From NCBI RefSeq assembly GCF_026745355.1, contig NC_079204.1, positions 57,067,337 to 57,131,336 of the forward strand: 64,000 nucleotides of DNA, given 5' to 3'. Shown in pieces: positions 12,601-24,751 of this stretch. Each line of letters starts with the position of its first letter. The stretch's first letter is position 1. The translations under genes were made by a program, and so were the position numbers. The stretch comes from Beta vulgaris subsp. vulgaris. Lineage: Eukaryota > Streptophyta > Magnoliopsida > Caryophyllales > Amaranthaceae. The notes under the pieces were generated by a model. That model was not told where the DNA came from. It did not search any database and saw nothing but the letters and a program-made list of their open reading frames with translations.

Positions 12601-15216
12601 ACTACTTCCTCCGTTTCAATTTAGTTGTGACACTTTCTATTTTAAGAAGTTCCAATTTAGTTGTGACATTTTCATTTTGGGTAATAACTTCTCTCTATCT
12701 CTCTCCTATCACATGGGACCATTTTATTTTCTTTTTCTATCTCTCTCCTCTCCAAAAATTGCCTAGGAGTCCGTGATCTTAAAAGTGTCACAACTAAATT
12801 GAAACGGAGGAAGTAATAGATAACTAGAGATATCGATGGTCAAAGTTGTACATTGGCAAACGTGAAACCCAGATATAATGAAAAGAAAAGAAAAACAGAG
12901 AAAACATAGAGCAAATAGACAACCTAAAGAGCAAAGGGACACATACAACTCTTTCAAAATACATGTCATGAGATATGCTTTTGCGTTTTTCTTGTGTGAG
13001 GTGGAATATATCAAACTGTACGATTCACTTGAAATATATCTCACACTTCACTTTGACCTTCTTGCGTTTGGTGGAGGCAAATAATGACAAATATAACAAG
13101 TTTCTCATCAAATCAATTAATTCTCTATATCATTCACCATTTCTTTTGTATCCTTCAAATGGATGGGAGATGAGATCAAGAGAAGTAAATACGTCAAATA
13201 TAAAGCATAATAGAATCGGAAGTTCTTGTATACCTTAGCTCCAGAAACTTCATCTTCTTTTCTTCTTCAGTAAGGGAAGGTTTAGGAGGCTCATTTGTGC
13301 TACTTGCAGGAACCTGAAAACAAATGTAGAACCAAAATAAGTGATTGGTGATAAATTTCAAACATAATAGCAATTGACCAATGGAAAACGATACAGAATA
13401 AATATGGAAAGCACAATAAAATATGATCTCAAGATGAAATATCCAAGAACAAAAAACACAAACATTGACACCATTAGAAATGGACTGATCTGATTCTTTC
13501 AGCGAGCACAATGAACTAGTGCACTTCTAGGGGAAACCCATATTCTAAGAAAAAAATTAAGGAGTTGCATTTTTAGGATGATTTTCGACAAGGAACTGAA
13601 CTTAAAGCTCAGTTTATTACATGCCTATAAACAAGTCCAGGAGAAATTTACTCCTATGAATAAAGGTTTATAAGCAAGAGTGAGCTGCATATGCAAAGAC
13701 GAATTGTCTTATAATATGTGAAGGAGTGAGACATGCATACAATCCAATAGCAATTCAAATGATGACATTTATCTTCACATATTAGTAATTAAATAGGGTC
13801 AAATTTAGTATCTAGATAGTGTAAAAGGTCAATATGATGCATCTTTTTTAAATAAGGAGGAAGTATCTAATACGGGCCATAATATCCTCTGGCAACATTG
13901 CCTAACAAGCACATAAGTTCGTGCAAAACATAGTGTGACACACGATAACAGGGGCCAAAGATATAGCTATATGTTAGAAGAAAGAAAAAGTAATCTTATT
14001 TACCATAGGCATCTGATCTATGTCTGCATCATTCTCATGTTCAACTATCCAGTTGACAGCACCCTCAAGACCAGGAGTACCTAGATAAAGAAATCAAGTA
14101 TGTTTATATATAGTAGTTGAAAAAAGCAGTCATACATCAGAAAAAACTTGGATGCAATACAATTCTCATTAGTGAGCGTACATTTGCCAAACTAGGTCGA
14201 AACAAAAGAAGAAAAAAAGATCATTCTAGATTAAAAAATGGTACCTGAAAAATGAAGTGCACGGGTAGCCCGTGCTTTTGAGAATCCCATTCCTTCAAGT
14301 TCCTCAAGCACCTTTTGATCCACCTCGGGAACCACCATATCTGTGGAAAGCGTATCAATTGACATATATCTTAGTCAGGTCAGGTAGTTATACATCACAG
14401 GAAGCCAAGTGCAACCAGCAGAGCAACTAGGAGGGCATTAGAACCGGAATTCTGCGTGGCATTAGCATCTACAAACTGAATACTCACAAGTTTTTATATT
14501 AACCCGAGGGTTATGTCCGTGGAGCCGTGGAGGGGATTAATTTTCCACCACTGGACCTCTTGACTCAGGATCATCATCCCAAAGCAAAGAAGTATTTCAC
14601 AATTTAATTGGCTTTGAATCAGATTTTAACGAAAAGGATTTCGAGGGTAACTCAAAAAAATAGTAATTCAGCAATCTAGATCTCTATTAAACTGAGAAGT
14701 ATTAAGAAGCAACGAATGGGTTTATCATCAAGTATGAGAAAGATAAGAAGTCAGACAAAGTCCATAGTATTTGAGAAAGTGAAATCAAAGTGATGAATGG
14801 GGAGATAATGTACCTTGGGATTGTGCGGTGGCAGCAGCATCAACATCCATAGGAGATGGAATAGAAGTGTTGGGTGATTCTAAATTGATAGGTTTAGTAA
14901 CTTCAGAAGTCTTATCTGCAAATTCGGTGTGGCCGGTTCTTTTGGTATGCAAATCACTCTCCTGGTAAACAACAGTGAAATTGTAAAAGCCCTAAAACTA
15001 AAATCAAAATCAAAATCAAGAAATCATAAGAAGAAGAAGAAAGATTACGGTTTTTGAACGGCATGGTTTGCCGCAAGAAGAGCAGACGAGATTAAGAACA
15101 GGTTCAGTGGATTCAGCAAAGTTGGAGTGAGAAGTGAGTTCGGCATGTTCCTGAGCTTCCTCCACTGATTTCAGCAGTGTTCCGCAGTCTCCACACCTCA
15201 ATGATACGCCCGACAT
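9624..15216 (-). CDS. UBA and PUB domain protein with N-terminal zinc fingers, 12 exons
   Basis: Predicted 412-residue ubiquitin/p97-linked adaptor, resembling the plant UBA/TS-N plus PUB protein typified by Arabidopsis At1g04850 (recalled, not searched). Exons: 15049-15216, 14814-14961, 14245-14340, 14004-14080, 13234-13313, 11725-11785, 10948-11015, 10731-10812, 10430-10513, 10264-10341, 10001-10120, 9624-9800. Phases match at every junction. The N-terminus has two Cys pairs with downstream His (CGDC...H...H and CSSC...HTKRTGH), like small zinc fingers (1-75). A UBA domain follows (about 109-150, core [17 protein letters not shown]). A charged coiled coil rich in Arg/Lys/Glu covers about 170-270. 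A PUB domain (about 300-395, [13 protein letters not shown] to [12 protein letters not shown]) ends near the C-terminal FGVL. PUB domains bind the tail of p97/CDC48 and UBA domains bind ubiquitin, so a role in protein quality control is inferred. The ATG at 15216 is the natural start. Confidence 0.92.
11839..11868. mobile_element. Minimal 30-bp Stowaway-like remnant
   Basis: The two ends (CTTCTTTCACTT and AGCGGAGGAAG) of a Stowaway-like MITE are joined with almost no interior and are flanked by TA on both sides. It lies in the UBA-PUB intron between exons 5 and 6. Confidence 0.5.
12605..12813. mobile_element. Stowaway-like MITE (209 bp) in UBA-PUB intron
   Basis: Long, nearly perfect terminal inverted repeats: CTTCCTCCGTTTCAATTTAG at the left, complemented by CTAAATTGAAACGGAGGAAG at the right. 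TA flanks both ends. It lies in the intron between exons 5 and 6. Confidence 0.85.
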
Positions 15217-17130
15217 TCTCAATTCTCAAATCTCAATTCTGATGATCTGATGATTCAAATCTTTTCTTTTTACGTTGGAATTTGGAAAATAAGGTCAGGT
15301 TGACGGTTGATCACTCGGTCTCCTCTACCTCTACGCCTCTACAGTCTCCCCCCGGCCTAACGCTTGCTTCTCAATTGTGATTTGTAAATTGCAAAACACA
15401 AAACAATGAGTATAGAGAACACCCAAAGGCCAAAAGCTTATTTATCAAGTGTGTTTTCTCTTCACCAGAATAATCTCAAACTTTTCTTAATTAAATTTAT
15501 TGGACCTGAATTAAATTTAGTGGACTTGAACTGAACCTATTAGACTTATTGAATTTGATCGAATCTTATTAAAACTTATTGAACCTGATTGAAACTCATT
15601 AGATTTTATTGAACCTGATTAAAACTTATTAGACTTTATTGAGCCTAATTAAAACTTATTTGACCTTATTGGATTATTAGATAAAAAATTAATGAGTTAT
15701 AATATAAATATTACCCCTAATGTAAATACTACCCCTTAAAATTTATTATGAAATAATAATTATTAAAATTTGCCCTTTGAAAAAATAATTATTATTAATT
15801 ATCTCTTACAATAAACAATTTAGCAAAAGAAAATATACTATTTGTATACTTGCCTATATACAACTTTCACCACTAATATATTTAATAGTCTTGTTAATAG
15901 TAATATGAATAATAAATAAACACAATTACAAGTTAACATATATTGTGATACTTAATTAAAAATTAATAATAACATAATCAGCTAATAGTTATATGAATAA
16001 TAAAATAATAGACAATAATACAAATATTCAAAATAATTGACAATAATACAAGTATAATACGATATAATCTTTGCGGTACTTCAATTAAAATTCTAATAAT
16101 AACATAATCACCTAATAGTGATATGAATACTAAAATAATGGACAATAATACAAATGTTTATTGATCATCGACGATTTGGACCTTATTGAAACTTATTGGA
16201 CCTGATTAGACCTAATTAGAACTTATTGCACCTGATTGAAACTTATTGCACCTGATTGAAAAAATTCTCATGCCGGTCCGCCAGCTCGATCCACCCCACT
16301 AATCCCACGAACCGCCAGAACCGCTTCCCGAACCATGAAAATCGGTAACAGACCGGTGTGGGCCAAGATTTTTCAGCCCGCCCAACCCATAAATTCCACG
16401 GTCCGGTCTTGGACCATGAAATTTCAGCCCAACCCGCTACGACCCACGATCTAGCCCGCCCAACCTACACTAGTGGTCATCACTAAGATGAACACATGTA
16501 CATGGCTACAAAACAATACTGATGAGTGGTGAGTGATAACGTCCAAAACTCCTAGCCTAGTACTCATATGTCGTATTAACTTCAACTTGTAATCTTGTAC
16601 AATCTTATCATCTCATATACTTGTGAGTTTATCAAGTGTAATTTTTTTCAAAGAAAATTAAAATAATAAACATTTAAAAAAAAATCATTATAGTCATATT
16701 ATCTTCTATATTTGCGGTTTACAGTGCAATTCCAGTTCACAAAAAATCAAACCTAACCCAAACCGCAAATCGTGGTTTTCTTGAAATCACAAACCAAACT
16801 ACAATTTCGAAAACACAAACCAACCAAAATCGGGAAAAAACAGATTGAGTTGCGATTCGGTGCGGTCCACACTGTACGTTGAACCGCCTAAAGGCTAAAC
16901 ATATGTATATGTTTGTTGGTACGTGTTCATTGATATAAGTCTTTGTATTAATAATCTATTATTTCAGGCTAATCGTGCATATAGTTCTCATCTGAACATG
17001 TGTCCCAACTAATTTGGGTCCCAACTTTTTTTGTGTAGGTTCTTTAACTTTTGGCCACTTTATTTATGTTATTCGTGGAGGAACAGTTGTAAAATGTTTA
17101 GCACAGGGGTATTTTTGTAGTTTTATTTAA
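15217..17130. other. Promoter of UBA-PUB gene and repeat-rich spacer
   Basis: The first ~200 bp should contain the UBA-PUB promoter. From about 15480 to 16260 the DNA is built of loose repeats of ACTTATTGAACCTGATTGAA type, also seen at the right end of the window (63890-64000). A GC-rich block rich in CCGGTCC/CCCGCCCAAC (16260-16470) resembles hAT-type MITE interiors. I found no gene. Confidence 0.5.
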
Positions 17131-17131
17131 A

Positions 17132-17161
17132 CTAGTTGTTGGCCGGCGTGCGATGCGCGCC
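17132..17161 (-). mobile_element. Helitron-like 3' terminus
   Basis: Read on the minus strand, a GC-rich hairpin (7-bp stem with one G-T pair, arms 17045-17051 relative to 17145-17151 and 17155-17161, loop GAT) is followed by about nine bases and CTAG before T. This matches the usual Helitron 3' end (hairpin then CTRR, inserted before T). The other end of the element was not found. Confidence 0.35.
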
Positions 17162-17790
17162 GTCCCCCAAGATGGAAAAAATTGGAAAAGAAACCCGATG
17201 ATATAATTATTGGAGCCCAGTCATTGTTGTTATCATGTATTTGCATTATTCAAATTAAGTTCAATGTTAATGTCAAGCCATACACTAAGACATTTGATGT
17301 TTTTTCTCTAAAACGAAGAAGATATGTGATGCTTTATACTTGTAATTTTTCCATAGTTGTTTGAAGGTAACAACAACAATCAAATTAGGGAAGACAAAGG
17401 CATCTAAACGTGGTAGCTAGGACCATAAGCTAAATAGATTAACATATATGTATATTATTGAATTACAAAATACAATAAGAGTCTTTGCTAGAAACAAGGA
17501 GTCATACGAGCCTTTATGTCCTCTACAACGTCCTTGGATCATTGTTATATAGAAGTATATTACAACTTAACCATGTTTAGTAGCAAAATGCATTAGTAGT
17601 AAAAGATGTTAGGCCATGTTAGGCCGATCGTGAATGAAGGTATACTCACAATTTAGACACCATACTATGATTGAGTTTCCCTTATAACACTTCAGGTATC
17701 AATATTGAATTTCCCTTATGGTAATGATAATATACATACTATGATGCAAGAGTTAGATAAATATAATGTAGACACCATCAGACACCATTG

Positions 17791-20464
17791 TTTTTTTTTT
17801 TTTTTTTTTTTTTTTTTGACAACGGGGAAAACGTACAAAAAACAAGAAAAGCAAAGCAAGAAAGACACCTACAAAAGCAAAACTACAACCTACAAAAGAG
17901 AACCGCAACAGGATCAGTGGGTTGTGAAGGGGAAACTCCAGTTCCGAGCTTGTTTAGCCAGATCATGGGCACTTGCAACTTCATCGCGTGAAACTTTCAG
18001 GATCTTACAGCCGGAGAAAGAGGCAGCCACCCTTCGTATGTCTGCAAGCGTATGACTGATGGAGCTATTGGCTATTGCTTGGAGTTGGAGAAGAGAAATC
18101 AGCTCCGCCGAGTCCGTATAAGCAAGGACCATCTCAAAGTTATTCGCCTGAGCCCAGAGAAGGCCTAAACGACATGCGTGGGCTTCAACCTGGAGGGCGG
18201 ACCCGGCCTTCAGAAGCTGGTAATCAGAGACTTGATATTCTGAGAAAGTGATATCTGCGACCCAGGCAGCCACAGCGGAGTGCGAGGTTTTGTCCCAAGA
18301 ACCGTCGCTCCGAATTACAATGTCCTTAACATGGTCAGAGTAGTGACCCTGAATGAAGCCGTAGAAACCTGGCGGTGGACCTAGAATACGAGGAACTGGA
18401 GGAGAAAAGCGATTGGGCGATGGGCGGGGGTGCAAAAACAGTTGATGCTGTGTCTGACCAAGCTGTAAATGGACATGAAGGCTAGTCAATGTGGCCCTTA
18501 AATGCTCAAAGATCTGAGCATTGCGTGTTTTCCAGATAGCCCAAAGGAGACCGATAGTCTCAGGAATGTGCGGGCTATGAAGGCCGCCCTGATGAAATAA
18601 GGTAAGCAAGTGGTTGGTTAACCAGTCACTAAAAGTCTGACTATCCACAGGCTGCGGCATTAGAGAAGGAAAGTGATGTTCCCACGCCTCGAGAGCAAGC
18701 GGACACAAACAGAAAAGATGCCAACTATCCTCGTGATCATCGAGGCAAATAGGGCAGGTTGCAGACATCGTGATACCCCGTCGAGCCAAATTTGCGCCAG
18801 TGGGAAGGCAATTTTGCCACAATTTCCAAATAAAGATTTTCCATTTCGGCATGATGTTCAAACGCCACAGGAGCCGACAAAAGCGTTCCTGGTTATTTGT
18901 CATGCTATAGATTTTGTGTTGCTGATTTCGTAATGCAATTATGTACCCTGTTTTGGTTGTATAATGCCCGGATTTGGAATGGGGCCAACTACGCAAATCC
19001 TCAGTGTTCAAATTGTGCGGAAGCTCAATTTCCAGAATTTTCCGAGCTGACGACGGGGAAAAGAACCAATGGACTTTGCTGCAAATCCACTGACCCGCCG
19101 CCGGGTGAATGAGGTCCCCCACCTTAAGGGAAGCAGCTTCCCGCAGGGAAATGTGGTCATTTATAACCGGCGTTGTACCATCAACCCATCTATCGGAAGC
19201 TGCTTGTATACAATGACCATTACCCACCTTCCAAGCCGAGTGCTGGAGAAGTTGTTGACTGGCTTTAAAGATTCCCCGTGCACCCCACGATACATTACGA
19301 AGAGTCGGACGGTGGTGAAGATCCTGAAGACGCAACCTACCGTACATCCGCGAGAGTAGTAGTTGAGGATGGTTTTGGATACGCCATGCTTGTTTCATTA
19401 GCAAAGCATCATTTAGGGCCCCGATACTACGAATTCCAAGACCCCCTAGGCCTTTAGGTTGATGAAGGGTTGATTTGCTTCGCCAATTGATACCGGTGTT
19501 ATCCGTGGAAGTCCAGAAGAAACGAGCAACCATGCTATCTAACTTATTAGTAATAGTAGCAGGTAATTTGAAAACCGAGAGATGATGAAGCAGCGACGCT
19601 ATGATGAAGGAATTGATGATAGTGAGCTTAGCCGCTTGGTTTAAACCCGCCTGACGCCAGATGCGTATTTTTGAGGCAAGGTCGTCCAAAATATGGGTGA
19701 AGTGTTGCACGCGAGGGCCAAGGATGTCTATCTGGGTACCAAGGTATTTGCCCACTGAATGTTGCGATTGGATGCGAAAAAGACTCTTACAGCGGAGTTG
19801 AAGATCATCCGGAGTATTAGGGCTGAATTTAATGAGAGGTTTTTTGAAGATTTAGAAGTTGCCCTGATAGCGCGCAAAACCGATCTATGATTGCTTTAAT
19901 ATTAGCACAAGCCGCTTCCGTAACTCGAAAGAAGAACATCGAGTCATCAGCAAAGAACAGGTGAGAGATCATGGGGCTGTGACGGCTGGTCTTAATCCCG
20001 TGAAAGCTTGTAGTACTCATACCAAGAGAAGTCATTCGTGACAAGATGTCCATGCAAAATAGGAAGAGATAAGGGGACAGCGGGTCGCCTTGCCGTAGCC
20101 CACAGCCAGGTTTAAAAGGAACCGAAGCGGCTCCATTAATTAAGATCCTGTAGGAAACTGTGGAGACACATTGGTAAATCATATGAACCCAGTTGGGTGG
20201 GAAACCGTAAGCAGTCAAGACCTTGGTGAGGAAGAGCCAATCCACGCGATCATTGGCTTTATTCATATCAAGTTTTAAAGCCGCAAGAAACCTTGTGCCC
20301 GAACGCTGCTTGTTGATGCAATGCATTAATTCATGGGAAATGAGCGTGCTATCGGTCATCTGACGACCTTGCACAAAGGCATGTTGATAGTCGTCTATAA
20401 GAGCCGGCAAAAGTGGCTGCATACGGTTAACCAGACACTTGGAAATACATTTATACAACACATT
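17791..20464 (-). mobile_element. 5'-truncated L1-type LINE retrotransposon
   Basis: A minus-strand non-LTR retrotransposon ending in a 27-base poly(A) tail, seen as T's at 17791-17817. It keeps part of the reverse transcriptase, the zinc-binding region and RNase H, but lacks ORF1 and the endonuclease. Coding similarity stops near 20461. No clear long target-site duplication was found beside either end. Confidence 0.9.
17914..20461 (-). pseudogene. LINE reverse transcriptase-RNase H polyprotein remnant
   Basis: Two adjacent minus-strand open frames encode parts of one LINE ORF2. The upstream part (19829-20461) is the reverse-transcriptase core, with GLRQGDPLSPYLF and the catalytic HLFFADDSMFF block. 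The downstream part (17914-19755) holds the end of the RT region, the zf-RVT region (Trp/Cys-rich, CPICLDDHEDSWHLF) and an RNase H domain with its expected acidic residues (RSDGSWD, VEAHACRLG, YTDS). The frame changes at a run of six A's (T's at 19840-19845). The usual LDMxKAYDRV block reads LDMNKANDRV, so a conserved Tyr is Asn. The N-terminal half of ORF2 is missing. The copy is defective as read, though the single homopolymer shift could be a sequencing error. Confidence 0.88.
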
Positions 20465-20469
20465 GTGAT

Positions 20470-22480
20470 GTTAGATATATGTGACAATTTCAAGACTCTA
20501 ATAACTTAAGTACAATTATTTTTACATGGATGCTTTTCTGGTGCAAATTTTGTTGTTGCTGCACAATACAAGAGGGAGGGTGATGAATAAATTTTTGAGA
20601 ACTCAGGAACTCGTTTAGAATGAGAGGCAAACAGTTTTGTGAGGGGAGGGGAGGGGGTGGCCTCCACAAAGCCGCACATCACTTCTGTTACAAGTGACTA
20701 CCACAAGGTTGTGATGGTTAGGACTTTAGGAGAGGAGAGAAGTGATCTGTTGCGATGGTTTTTTTAACAGGTGCAAGAACAGGCCAGGTCCCCTATACTC
20801 CCCTCCCCGCCCCCCAAAAAGAAAATGCCATTGGGCTCTACCAATGACCAACCAAGAACCTTGGTTGTGATGGTTGTTTATTTAGAAGATGATGATGTAA
20901 AACCTGACATTTGAATCAGTTTCAAAATAGAAGTTTTACCAATTTTTTCCAGTTTCAGTTCAGTAATTAGTATGTAATGGTACTTGAGAAGTTGTGGTTC
21001 TCTATGATATTTCTAGATTTTATTGTGATATACTCCCTCTGTTTTTTTTATCGTGCGTAAGCGTAACAACGTCGATGTGTCACGTGGCATCCTCCTCCTG
21101 CCACCAAAATTTTGCCACGTGTCTATTAACCAACAAAGTCAAGTGGTCATCATTTAAAAAATAAATATGTTGAAGGCTGGGTTCGAACCCCTGACCTTAT
21201 GTAAAGGTTTTCAAAGAATCACCATCTCATCTAACATCTCTTAGTAATCCATGTTTCCACAAAATTACAAATATGTGTTTTAATTAGTTAATATTATTAA
21301 ACATATCCCTTGCATCCTTAAAAATAAATAAATTTGCATGTTCATTAAAATTAATTATGTATGCATGATATTATTTGAAGAGTAGTGTTGACCACTATAG
21401 TACTACCCTTTAGGGAGTTTTAGTTCATGTAACTATGTACAATAATGTTTTTTAGAAATTGCGTAGTATAGGGTTTGATCCCGAGACCTCAAGTACATAT
21501 ACTAAAGTCTTAACCACTAGGCTAAGTTGTGTTTATTGTTATATTATCATAAAGTATTATATTAATAAATGAAATTTTTTCTTACCCGGGGCATAGCCCG
21601 GGCCTAATAACTAGTTCTATTTCTCAAAAAGGGAACAAGTTGTTTACCTTGTTCTCCTAGGCCTATGAAACTTGATGTGGGTAAAGTTTCCATAATTAAC
21701 CAAGCAACATTTTTTACTTACTAGAAAATTGAACTGTATGGGGAAAATAAAGTGTTATTTTTTTTTTTTTTTTGGTAAGTGAAAATAAAGTGTTATTTAT
21801 GTTGTTAAATCAAACGATCACTAATTTTTTTTTCTTATTTTTAACACTTAGTAACACTACTATTATGCATTATAATTTGTATAGGATAGCGTCATGAGTG
21901 GAAAAGGCTCAAATTGGTAAATAGAGATTTAGGATAAAATTAGAGGTTTTGATTAATTAGTCAACTTTTTAATTTGAATGTTTGCTAAAGAGATATTTAA
22001 AAATAGTTGATTATTCAAAAAACTCTTTAAAAAAGTTGGAGGATGAGTTTTTTTGATATTAGAGGTTTGAGAATGAATGGACTAACTTACGTTTATATTT
22101 TAAAGTTCAATAATATTATTACCCCTACAAAGGTATCCCTAAAACCTAATATATTTCACACCTCTTTCATTCTTTTTCTACGTTTCTATCGATTATTACT
22201 TCTCCATTTAAGCTCCTAAACATTATTTCATATAAAGTGCAATATACACAATAATTTGAATATTATTTCATAATGACTAATCTTGAATTTTATAAATGTA
22301 GTCTGAATTATTATTATAAGTGTCTTATTTTCAATATATATCCATCTAACATATATATCCATTTAATAAACTATAAAAAGTATAATAATAGAATGTATCT
22401 ATGTTCTTGGTGGTTATTTTATATAATTATATAGTAAGCACTAAGCAACTATCATTCATCTACTTATCAAATACCTTTAT
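20470..22480. other. Repeat-rich spacer before the SUMO-like gene
   Basis: No exon was recognised. It contains a G-rich stretch (20640-20665), a one-sided MITE-like end near 21033, a motif with a perfect pol III B-box core (GGTTCGAACCC, 21179-21189), a Helitron-like end (21585-21614) and AT-rich DNA. The B-box sits alone, with no cloverleaf or A-box that I could build. Confidence 0.5.
21585..21614 (+). mobile_element. Helitron-like 3' terminus
   Basis: The hairpin CCCGGGGC-ATA-GCCCGGG (one bulged G) is followed after eight bases by CTAG and then T. This fits a plant Helitron 3' end on the plus strand. The 5' TC end was not located, so the element's extent is unknown. Confidence 0.4.
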
Positions 22481-22481
22481 A

Positions 22482-22738
22482 CTTCCTCCGTTTCTTTTTA
22501 AATGAAACGTTTGCTTTTTCACGCAACCCAACGCGCTTCTTTAGTCATTAATATCTATAGTTGTGTATGCGTAAAAAATATAAAAAAGTTATAATTTGAT
22601 AGTATGCATCGAGACGAATCTAACAAGATCCCACTTGACTATGTTTTTCTTTATATAATAGCGATAAATTGGAGTCAAAATTGATCAATAAATAGTGTCA
22701 TTTTATCCAATGTTTCATTTAAAACAGAACGGAGGAAG
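22482..22738. mobile_element. Stowaway-like MITE (257 bp)
   Basis: Ends CTTCCTCCGTTTC... and ...AGAACGGAGGAAG with TA on both sides. It lies about 300 bp upstream of the SUMO-like start codon, in or near that promoter. Confidence 0.8.
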
Positions 22739-23043
22739 TATAAATAGCTAATACGAATAGAAAGTACATATCAAACTCCAACTATGAGGCTGAGCTGTCA
22801 ATTAATTAATTTTCAAACAGGGCCTCAGCTTAACGAATGAGTACTTTGCCTACTAAAGATAAAATATTAATAAAAATAGGTTCCACGGTTCCACCGACCC
22901 CCTCCCCTGTTTAGCTTCCCATTGCATGGGTAATGGGTTTAATGTGTTGTCTTGGTTGAGTGTCCTCTTTATTTCAAGTTTTGAGTTTCTACTTTCTTTC
23001 ATTCTACTCTACTAAAACTATAAGAGTATAAGGGGGTTTGTGA

Positions 23044-23708
23044 ATGGCGGATAAGATTGTGATCGAGAGACAGAGTGCTGCTACAGCTATGAACAATATC
23101 AATATGCTTGAGAAGAAGAAGGAGGATCATATTCGTGTCAAGTTTGTTAATCAGGTTCTATTCTTTCCTCTTTCATCTTCTGCTTCTAGCCTTCTACTCT
23201 CTCTCTCTCTCTCTATTGCATGTTTCACAATTCCAAATTTGACACTTAAGTTTGTTTTTGATTTTGTTTTGCCAACAATAAATAACATGCAAAAATGAAA
23301 ATGAAAATCCTTACTCTTAGTTTTACCAAAATGATTTGTTTGTGAAATATGAATAATGAATAATGAATAATGAATAATGAATGGTAGTGTTAAATGGATA
23401 AATGTAGTTGAATGAAGAAACGTACTTCAAAGTGTTGCCTAGTTCAAATATAGGCAAAGCTTTTAAAGCGTACTGTCAACACCACAATTTGAATCATCAA
23501 GTTGCCTTCACCTACAATGGCGATCGTGTTAATCCTAGACTCACCTATCAAGATGTATGTCTTTCTTTCTTTCTTCTTTTTCTCTTGTCATTTTATGTAT
23601 TTCATAAGATTAATTAATTATAATTTGGAAATTGGAATGCAGCTAGATATAGAGGATGGAGCTGAATTTGACGTCTTCACCCATGTTGGTGGTGGTGCTG
23701 CTGCCTAA
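23044..23708 (+). CDS. Divergent SUMO (small ubiquitin-like modifier), 3 exons
   Basis: Predicted 107-residue SUMO-like protein. Exons 23044-23154, 23408-23554 and 23643-23708, all phase 0, GT-AG. A charged N-terminal tail (1-28) is followed by a beta-grasp domain: DHIRVKFVNQ, then KAFKAYCQHHNLNHQVAF, YNGDRVNP and LDIEDGAEFDVFTHVGGG. The AYC helix, the F-x-x-x-G turn and the L-D-x-E-D-G-x-E block align with SUMO. The C-terminus reads HVGGGAAA, giving a di-Gly for cleavage by SUMO proteases and a short tail. The canonical QTGG end is replaced, and many core positions differ from the conserved plant SUMO1/2, so this is probably a fast-evolving paralogue like SUMO3/5 types. Conjugation to target lysines in the nucleus is inferred from family. 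A broken extra copy of its exon 2 lies 0.9 kb downstream. Confidence 0.82.
23351..23382. repeat. Heptanucleotide tandem repeat in SUMO-like intron 1
   Basis: About 4.5 units of GAATAAT lie 25 bp before the exon 2 acceptor. Confidence 0.85.
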
Positions 23709-23986
23709 GTCCTAACTGCTTTTGTCTGCTTTGATCCATCTTTTAAGGTTTTCCCAATTATATTTTGGGTTTTTTCCCTTCCTTTAGCCTTTATGTGTTG
23801 CACCAATATTATTATCGCTCCTTATGTAGACTGTAGAGTGTAGACCAAATTATGTAAAGTGCAAAATACCATTGGCTGCCTTCTATAATTACTAGCATAA
23901 TTATGTTCACATTTGGTGGATCATCTCCATTTGTAATTAGTTATGTCTAGGATACATGTATCATGTTACTCATCTATGTTAACATA

Positions 23987-24213
23987 CTTCCTCCGTTTCA
24001 AAATATAAGGCACACACGATGTTTGAGGTCGAATTTTGACCGTTAATTACTCTCAATTTATGTTGATAGAAAATTTAAAAAAAATAATGTTATTATAGTA
24101 TTTTTCAAGACGGATCCAACGGTATAATTTTTATTTATCATATTTGAGATATATTTGTGGTCAAAGAATTTTTTTGTAAATAGTTAATGTCTTATATTTT
24201 GAAACAGGTGAAG
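23987..24213. mobile_element. Stowaway-like MITE (227 bp)
   Basis: Left end CTTCCTCCGTTTCAAAATATAA; right end TTATATTTTGAAACAGGTGAAG, an imperfect inverted copy. TA flanks both ends. It sits between the SUMO-like gene and the downstream exon copy. Confidence 0.75.
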
Positions 24214-24603
24214 TAATTAGTAACAATTAAGTTCTTCTAATGACCATTAAATATTTTACCGGAAAGAGCAAAAAATGGAAGATATAAAGGACAAAAATGT
24301 AATAAATATTTTCTATAAAGATGTAGAGTATTTCTTAAAAGTGAAACGTAGGTGGTTGTAAAATGAGGGAGAGATGTACTTATAAGTCTAGCATCATAAA
24401 TTCATAATTGAAGGAAAATTGATATTTCTAGCAATAGTAGATGGAGACGAGATGAGTCCACTTACCTCTAACCTTTTCCTAAGCACCATTTTCTTTCTAA
24501 TATTATGTTCATACATCATATACTATGTTATATACTTATATGTATGACCCATTACTAAAAAAAAGTAGTCTTCTAAATGATAAAATTCACAAAATGGGTT
24601 TAG

Positions 24604-24751
24604 AAAGATGAAACAACTCATCTTAAGGCGGTGCGAAATGCAAAGATAGAAAAGGCGTTTGCCAAGTATTGCAAGTACTATCGTCACTTGGAATTTGGGA
24701 CCCCTCGCTTCTTCTACAAAGATGGTTATGGCCTATGTCACGCCACTTGAT
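24604..24751 (+). pseudogene. Frame-broken SUMO exon 2 copy
   Basis: An exon-like block starting after a TTTAG acceptor and ending at GAT before GTACGA. It encodes KDETTHLKAVRNAKIEKAF, AKYCKYYRHLEFGTPRFFYKDG, clearly the central part of a SUMO fold. It is 148 nt long, one base more than the 147-nt exon 2 of the adjacent gene, and the reading frame meets TGA just before its end. In the shifted frame the end reads TPLD, as expected for SUMO. No partner exons 1 or 3 were seen. It is more SUMO-like in places than its neighbour, so it may be the rest of a separate tandem paralogue. Confidence 0.65.

Noticed and set aside
21170..21200. GGTTCGAACCC as a tRNA gene
   Set aside because: The B-box core is perfect, but no acceptor stem, A-box or cloverleaf can be built around it.
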